Notes under the pieces: generated by a model
What the model saw: only the letters and a program-made list of their open reading frames with translations
The model's database searches: none
Told to the model about the DNA's origin: nothing
Assembly: GCA_950295325.1 (NCBI GenBank)
Contig: OX485809.1
Location: 15,500,001-15,564,000 of the forward strand
DNA length: 64,000 bases
Direction: 5' to 3'
Origin: Polytrichum commune
Taxonomy: Eukaryota; Streptophyta; Polytrichopsida; Polytrichales; Polytrichaceae
Program-made: the position numbers and the translations under genes
In this document: piece after piece, positions 58,653-64,000 of the stretch
How positions within the stretch are numbered: the stretch's first letter is position 1
Layout of the letters: every line of letters starts with the position of its first letter

Positions 58653-58985
58653 CTCATATTACTTATGCTTTCGTATTCCCTGGATAATACGACAACTTTA
58701 CGCCATTTGTCATATTAATGAGAAGACGACACCTCAATAATACAACTTTTTTGTGTTTCCCAAAGGAGTCATACTAAAGAGGGAGAACAATACAATCTAA
58801 CCTCGTTAATACGACACTCATTCATATGACACCCTCGATATTACGACACATTTTTGCGCAACCAAACTTTTTAGTTCAAAAGTCCCTCTTTTATGCGACC
58901 AAGACACTCGATAATACAACATTTAGAATCTCCATTTTGTCATATTAAAGAGGTAATTAATGCTAAAATTCCTTTTATCTATGGC
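58050..58985. mobile_element. Pogo/Tigger-like nonautonomous repeat with duplicated left end
   Basis: A block of about 195 bp starting ACAGCCTAACCTTGTTAATA (58050-58240) is repeated at about 58790-58985 as ACAATCTAACCTCGTTAATA. Both are rich in AATACGACACTCG and ATACGACACCCTCGAT motifs typical of pogo/Tigger ends. Just before the second block, GTCATACTAAAGAGGGAGAA reads like the complementary right end. The central part is AT-rich and has a TA microsatellite (58616-58650). No transposase was seen. Confidence 0.5.
58616..58650. repeat. (TA)n microsatellite
   Basis: About 16 uninterrupted TA units in the middle of the pogo-like repeat. Confidence 0.95.
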
Positions 58986-59537
58986 TCACAATAGGAATAA
59001 ACCCAACTATACAAAGAATGAGATTGCTTGGGACATGCTTAGAGGAGCCACGCTTTGGCACATTTGGTATGCTAGATGTAGATTTGTCTTCTTTAGTGAA
59101 AGCATGGTAGCAAATCAAAATTCATCATAGGACATAGAGGGACACCATTCATGCAAGCATGGCTCACAAGAGTCATATCATTAAATTTGCAAATGCAAAA
59201 AATCGGGTGGCTCTTGAAGCCAAATTCATTAGAATATGGTGCAAGAATGAGGTGAATTATTAGGGTAACTTCTCCCCCCTCCAATGAAAGTTGTTCATGA
59301 TTTATGGTTCTCCATCAACTTGATCACCCACCTCCCAATTGGTGAGCAGTTTTTTATGGGAACCACTATATTCATGAGAACTATTGATGTTAATTCTCAA
59401 AGGGTGTTTACTTCCATAAAAGAGTTGTTAGCAATATTTTCTTTACTCATGAAAAAAAGAAATGAACTAAAGAGTTCAAATTCCTTAAGAATGGATTTTT
59501 AAAACATTAAAATTAAATAACTCTTAAGAAATGCAGA
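58986..59537 (+). pseudogene. Possible LINE 3'-end remnant
   Basis: The plus-strand frame near 59008-59105 reads NEIAWDMLRGATLWHIWYAR, resembling the zinc-finger-like C-terminal segment of plant non-LTR reverse transcriptases. Stops follow closely. The next open piece (59284-59502) is unrecognised. The evidence is a single motif. Confidence 0.3.
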
Positions 59538-59539
59538 TA

Positions 59540-60952
59540 CAATGACTCCCAAAACCGAGTTTATACAAGGAACTTGAAATTTCAAATGACGATGCCGGAA
59601 ACAAGAGTGATCGAAATCAAAAACTATAAAAACAAAAATTGTAGAGTATAAAATTCTACACACCACTGTAATGATAAAATCATGATTTCAATTACAACAA
59701 AGTAGATAAAGATGTTGAAGAAAAGTATGTACATAGACTCGGTTTTTGCACGACAATGTAGAAGACACTTAAAAATTTGTCCATCGCCTTTTTGCAGCTA
59801 AAACAACTATAATTCGATCATGCATACTAGCATACAATCCTCTACAATCCTATAGACTAATAGAGTCGCAAACTTCTTGCACTCGAACCCATAATTGTAG
59901 AATACCACTAGGAGGACTAGAGTATGAGTTCAATCGCCGTTTGAGTAAAGCCCATATGTGCTCAATAGGATTTAAGTCAGGAGATTGTGCAGGGCACTCT
60001 AAAACACAAAATGGTTGCTTCCCGAACCATTCTCGAACAATCTTGGATGTATGCACGGCAACATTGCCTTGTTGAAAAATGACTTCTTCAAGATCGAACC
60101 CAAATGCAAGCAATGTACTACACAAATCTTGCTCTAAAATTGCAATGTAGCCTCTAGCATTCAAGTGCCCTTGTATATTATGCAATGACCCCGATCCTCT
60201 ACAAGTCAAACAACCCCAAAGCATTATAGAGCCTCCACCATGCTTAACAGTTTGGTTCACAGTACGCACATGGATGTTTTCTTTGTCTTCTATCCAATAC
60301 CAAGTCCTCCCATCTGAATTGAAACGACATATTTTAGTTTCATCACTAAACACCACCCACTCCCAATCACTCACAGTCCAATCTTTGTGCATTTGGGCAA
60401 AGCAAAATTTGTCTTTGAAATTCTTCCGATTCAAAGCAGGCTTCTTAACCTTCGTAAAAGAAGACAATCCTTGTTCTCTCAACGCATTCCTCAAGGTATT
60501 GTTGAACATCTTTACATCCATCTCTCTTTGAAGCACTTTGGATGCCTCTGTTGCAATTTCTAAACCGCCAACAGTAACTAGCCGTGAAGCATAACGCTTC
60601 TCCCACTCTGTTAGGACCTTAGAATGACCTCCTTTAGACAATGCTACACTTGTAGAAAGCCTATTTCTCACTCTATTAACTGTAGATTGTGCCAAACCCA
60701 CACTCTTTGCAATCTCTCTACTGCTCCTCCCTTCTCTATCAAGGCTACAATATTTCGCTCTTTCTCTCATGAAATGGGTCTCATCTTTCTATACAACCTC
60801 CACAAAGCCACAAGAAGTCATGACATCATCTAAAGTCAACTTCTAGTTCTTTTACAATTACATTCTACATTTCCTAAATATATCATAATTTTTTTTGTGA
60901 AATGCCCATGAAAGTCCTTGTTTGATGCATCGACCTGGTTTTTGGAGTACTG
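59540..60952 (-). mobile_element. Tc1-type DNA transposon, 1413 bp
   Basis: The imperfect inverted ends read CAATGACTCCCAAAACCGAG on the left and, read inward, CAGTACTCCAAAAACCAGGT on the right. They are flanked by TA (59538-59539 and 60953-60954), the standard Tc1/mariner target. An inverted copy of the inner end (ACTCGGTTTTTG, near 59738) suggests a subterminal repeat. The only gene is the transposase. The length is typical of Tc1 elements. Confidence 0.85.
59850..60770 (-). CDS. Tc1-type (DD34E) transposase with a lost catalytic Asp
   Basis: 306 aa, slightly shorter than usual (about 340), with no internal stop. The N-terminus has paired helix-turn-helix DNA-binding regions (SSREIAKSVGLAQSTVNRV). 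The catalytic core shows the first Asp in VVFSDETKICRF, then GGGSIMLWGC. The segment FQQGNVAVHTS follows, where the second Asp (normally QQDN) is Gly (codon GGC; GAC expected). The Glu in SPDLNPIEHIW comes after 34 intervening residues, which sets the DD34E class. The single change should abolish cleavage, so the element is probably a recently inactivated copy. Plant elements of this superfamily are better known as DD39D, making DD34E notable here. Confidence 0.9.
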   Translation of the reverse strand: MRERAKYCSLDREGRSSREIAKSVGLAQSTVNRVRNRLSTSVALSKGGHSKVLTEWEKRYASRLVTVGGLEIATEASKVLQREMDVKMFNNTLRNALREQGLSSFTKVKKPALNRKNFKDKFCFAQMHKDWTVSDWEWVVFSDETKICRFNSDGRTWYWIEDKENIHVRTVNQTVKHGGGSIMLWGCLTCRGSGSLHNIQGHLNARGYIAILEQDLCSTLLAFGFDLEEVIFQQGNVAVHTSKIVREWFGKQPFCVLECPAQSPDLNPIEHIWALLKRRLNSYSSPPSGILQLWVRVQEVCDSISL

Positions 60953-62265
60953 TAGTATCTTTTCCATTTCAAATTTGGTTTGTGTGTCGTCAAGGTGATT
61001 ATGTATGCGTGATAAATTATTTGATACAAAATATCATCTCTTATGAACTAAATGGCAAGTTCTGAATTTTATCAACAAATGTTGATCACATACAGTACTA
61101 TACATGTGATCATATTCTTTTTTGAGTTTTTACATGAATCATAACTTATATAAGATGAACATATTCACAAAATATCCAAGCAAGTTGACATCATCTCCAT
61201 TTTATGAAGAAGTTCTTAATATTCTGCTTTAAAGATGCTTATTCAAATTCTCATGACCTAATACAAAAGGTTCAACCGTATGAATGTATTCTTTGACTTT
61301 TGCTTCCTAACGCAGCTTGCAAATCTCACCTTATAACTCATACTGAAAATACAGGAAAACCTTTGTGGGAGTAATGGTTAAAGCTCAGGATGCCTTCTTC
61401 AAACAGATGTGACCCCAGAATTGATCTACTGAGATTAAGTTGGGGTACATCAACCATAAACCCAAAAGGTTTTGGCTGTGAATTCTAAGCCAGAGCGCAC
61501 TGGAAATTTTCACTCAATACAATGTAGAAGACTGACAACAAAATAACCCAAGTCACAACAAGGCAGACCAGTATGGCATTGACTGGAAGCCAGGATGCTT
61601 GTGGTACCTTTGACAATTGTGTGTCTAAATTTGAATTGTTCCAAATATATGTAGAAATCAGAATTCAGGAGGGCAAATCACAAGTCTGGCTTGGATCATG
61701 AGCCACATAACATCAAAGTGCAATCCTTGTTTTATGACACTTGAACATTGGTCCCTTCGTCATGCATGTCAATGACCAAAGGACAACCACTTGCACCAAC
61801 TTCATGTACTTCAACATAGCTATAAATTGTGCATAAATAATGACCATAAATCAATGAACTTGTAGATTAAATTGCCAGGGAGACTGCTTCAATTTTGGCA
61901 TGCAGGTTGCTGAGGCTCCACCATTGACCACTAACAATTCAACTGGGCTCCAATCAGAAGCTGATTTTAATTACCTGCTCTATCCATAAAATTCTATGTA
62001 GCCAGAAAGCATGCCTAGCTGGCAGACCATCATGATACAGCCAAATGCAGAGAGATTGCCTCAAAATTTTACTTTTTCTTCACTCACTTTGATATCAACC
62101 TCTTTCTAAGTAGAGGTGGTCTCCTCTTCCTAGAAAGGTCATCCTACTGAAGTCTCTGCAGATTCAAATTTACAAAATTAATTTACATCATGGAAAAGCA
62201 CTGATGAAACAGCACTGATTACACTCGATCCATTTGTTGAGGTTCTCACCTAAATAAAGCATCAA
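60953..62265. other. Intergenic / 3' flank of the CDC5-like gene
   Basis: No gene was recognised. Around 61410-61465 the segment TGAGATTAAGTTGGGGTACA and following resembles part of the duplicated blocks at 19350 and 34440. The stretch next to 62265 is probably the 3' UTR of the following gene. Confidence 0.4.
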
Positions 62266-64000
62266 TCAGCCAGAGACTTCAATTACTTTATTCTCCTGCA
62301 CTGTAACAGCTTCCGATACAGCCCTTGTCTCCCCGGATGACTTCATCTCATCCAACATTTCAACATCCACCTTCTCTGTACTTCCACCACGCGTATTACT
62401 ACCCTCTTTGGTAGCTTTACTAATTGCTGTATCATGATCACGAATAAATCCCTTGATATTTTCCTGCTCCACAAGGAGATTTTCATAACGTAATTGCAGC
62501 ATGCGCTCTTTCTCATTCTGCTCCTTCACAGCATCTTGTAGATTCTCAATACGGCGGGGTGCTGCAAGCTGCTCCTGAGAATGTAGTGCCCTGAAACACT
62601 CAAACTCTGTCCCTAATGTACCCATCTCCTTGAAGGTTGCTTCAATTTGCCTCCACAACGCCTCTGCCCGAACCTGGCAAGGATAACACAAAACAAAACT
62701 TAAATGCAACCCTCAAAAATTTAGCATGTATTGTAACATCTGCAAGAGAGACACAATTTTAAGCTTGAACGCATTAGGTATTTAAAATAAGAGATGAATT
62801 CGCACCTGATAACCATGAGTCAAAACTTTCACTTTGTGCTCCATTCGAACAGCTTTACGAGTTTCAGCTTCCATGTGCTTCTTCACAACCTCAAACTCAT
62901 GTTGTAGAGCGGCAAGTCGATCATTTGTACTAGCCACACTGACCAATCCAAAACTTTCCCGACTAGGGAAGTAAACAAGATCATCCACACAGCCATCACG
63001 TGCCTCTGCATAGTCTTCTTCAGAGGCATCTTCATGGCCCATTGCATTTTTCAGGTACCTAACCTCCTCTTCTATCAGCCGTGCAGCCTGCACCCACAAA
63101 CCAAGATAAGTATCGAAGTGAAATGCGAGAATATATTCCAAAGACTCATATTAAAAGAAAGCATAGCAAGTCTGCTTTGCACATGAATCCTTTGAGTATA
63201 CAAATACTGACATTATAACAATGTCTAGAGGTCAGTGGTGGCACAACAACATATATGGAGCCAAAATGGTCAATATCCATTTCAGGATATCTCTAGTTGT
63301 GGGTATAATGGGCGGGTGCAGACATAAAACAGGCACACGAAGTGGAGTAGCTGAAGTGGACATGAGTCCACATTGGTACATTGGCTGAAGTGGACCAGAG
63401 TCCACCTATCAACAGCCACTTGCCATTTTATGCCCAATTCAATGTCCACCATTCAATGTCACTGAGCATCTTGAATTTCCAGATTCAGGTTTAATTCACA
63501 TTATGCACATGATTATTACACTAAATTGCGCTGGCTGCACTGAGTTTGTATATTCCCACCCATTAGAAGCAAGTAAACTTTTAGAAGCATCCATTATAGG
63601 TTCACACATCTCAGTGACAAACACCAAAATCACCAAACTCCAGTTATCAAGATTTCTGACACATGGAGAAACAAGACAATATGTGCATGAATTGTAAACG
63701 CACATTTTGTAGGTCTTCCTCTTCAATATCGTCCAAAGGCGATGCAGCAATCTGTGGCCTTGCACTGGAAGCAGATCCTTTCTTCTTCTCCTTACCTGAT
63801 GCCTCTTCTATAATGGGATATTTGACTGCATCATTCTCAAGTAAAGCAACCATTTCGTGCCTGATACTGGCATCAGCCTGCTCTATCAAAGTGACATGTG
63901 GAGCTTTTCCATCTTCATCAAATGGAAGACTGTTCTTCAGAGCCTGTAGTGCTGCTGGAGGTGGTCTAGGCAACGCTCTCTGCAAAACCTTCGTCTGCTT
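62266..64000 (-). CDS. CDC5: CDC5-like (CDC5L) spliceosome protein, C-terminal exons, partial
   Basis: CDC5 is a Myb-related core subunit of the Prp19/NineTeen complex, needed in the nucleus for activation of the spliceosome. Three exons are visible: 63704-64000 (open at the window edge), 62806-63087 and 62266-62673, with GT/AG borders and phase 0 joins. The first includes RPPPAALQALKNSLPF, TLIEQADASIRHEM and LLENDAVKYP. The second starts AARLIEEEVRYLKNAMGHED and includes DLVYFPSRESFGL and KVLTHGYQ. The third has ALWRQIEATFKEMGT and EFECFRALHSQEQLAA, then a coiled-coil tail. These match the plant CDC5 C-terminus in order. The N-terminal Myb repeats lie beyond the window. The gene appears intact here. 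Confidence 0.93.

Overview
The window looks like nuclear DNA of a land plant. The supporting evidence is an intron-containing ZIP metal transporter, a small array of phi-class glutathione S-transferase (GST) genes, the C-terminal exons of a CDC5-like spliceosome protein, Copia and chromodomain-bearing Ty3/Gypsy retrotransposons, and a Stowaway-type MITE. The species cannot be named from the sequence. The GHTHDDID-type proteins and a Tc1-type DD34E transposase hint at a non-seed plant, but that is only inference. Exon structures below were assembled by eye from family motifs and GT/AG sites.

Layout. 1-1.8 kb: nothing recognisable. 1.8-6.3 kb: ZIP transporter, minus strand, four exons, apparently intact. 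8.7-9.2 kb: remnant of a GST last exon that stops against a decayed GHTHDDID gene (9.2-10.9 kb). 11.2-14.8 kb: truncated Copia element whose gag is split by a 725-bp transposon with an 8-bp target duplication. 15.0-16.7 kb: a TAA-flanked element with a 762-bp hAT-like element nested in it. 17.1-21.1 kb and 32.2-36.2 kb: two direct copies of a roughly 4-kb block, each with an intact four-exon GST and a decayed reading frame of unknown family. 22-26.5 kb: repeats, including an array of perfect palindromes at 26 kb. 27.0-30.3 kb: a nearly intact, about 990-codon GHTHDDID gene with one frameshift. 36-50 kb: a repeat-rich plain with several MITEs, a 2.2-kb foldback element with 973-bp arms, a 61-bp minisatellite and a fourth, broken GST (48.8-49.2 kb). 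50.1-55.0 kb: decayed Gypsy chromovirus with a 5' LTR. 57.4-61.0 kb: MITEs, a pogo/Tigger-like repeat pair and a Tc1 element. 62.3-64.0 kb: 3' part of a CDC5-like gene that runs off the window.

Functionally the host genes are unrelated: metal uptake, glutathione-dependent detoxification and pre-mRNA splicing. The GST cluster seems to have grown by local duplication and been spread apart by transposon insertion, with two live-looking copies and two dead ones. The most unusual items are the GHTHDDID gene pair, the palindrome array upstream of the better copy, the foldback element, the family of roughly 0.7-kb elements with 8-bp target duplications, and the Tc1 transposase with a lost catalytic aspartate.
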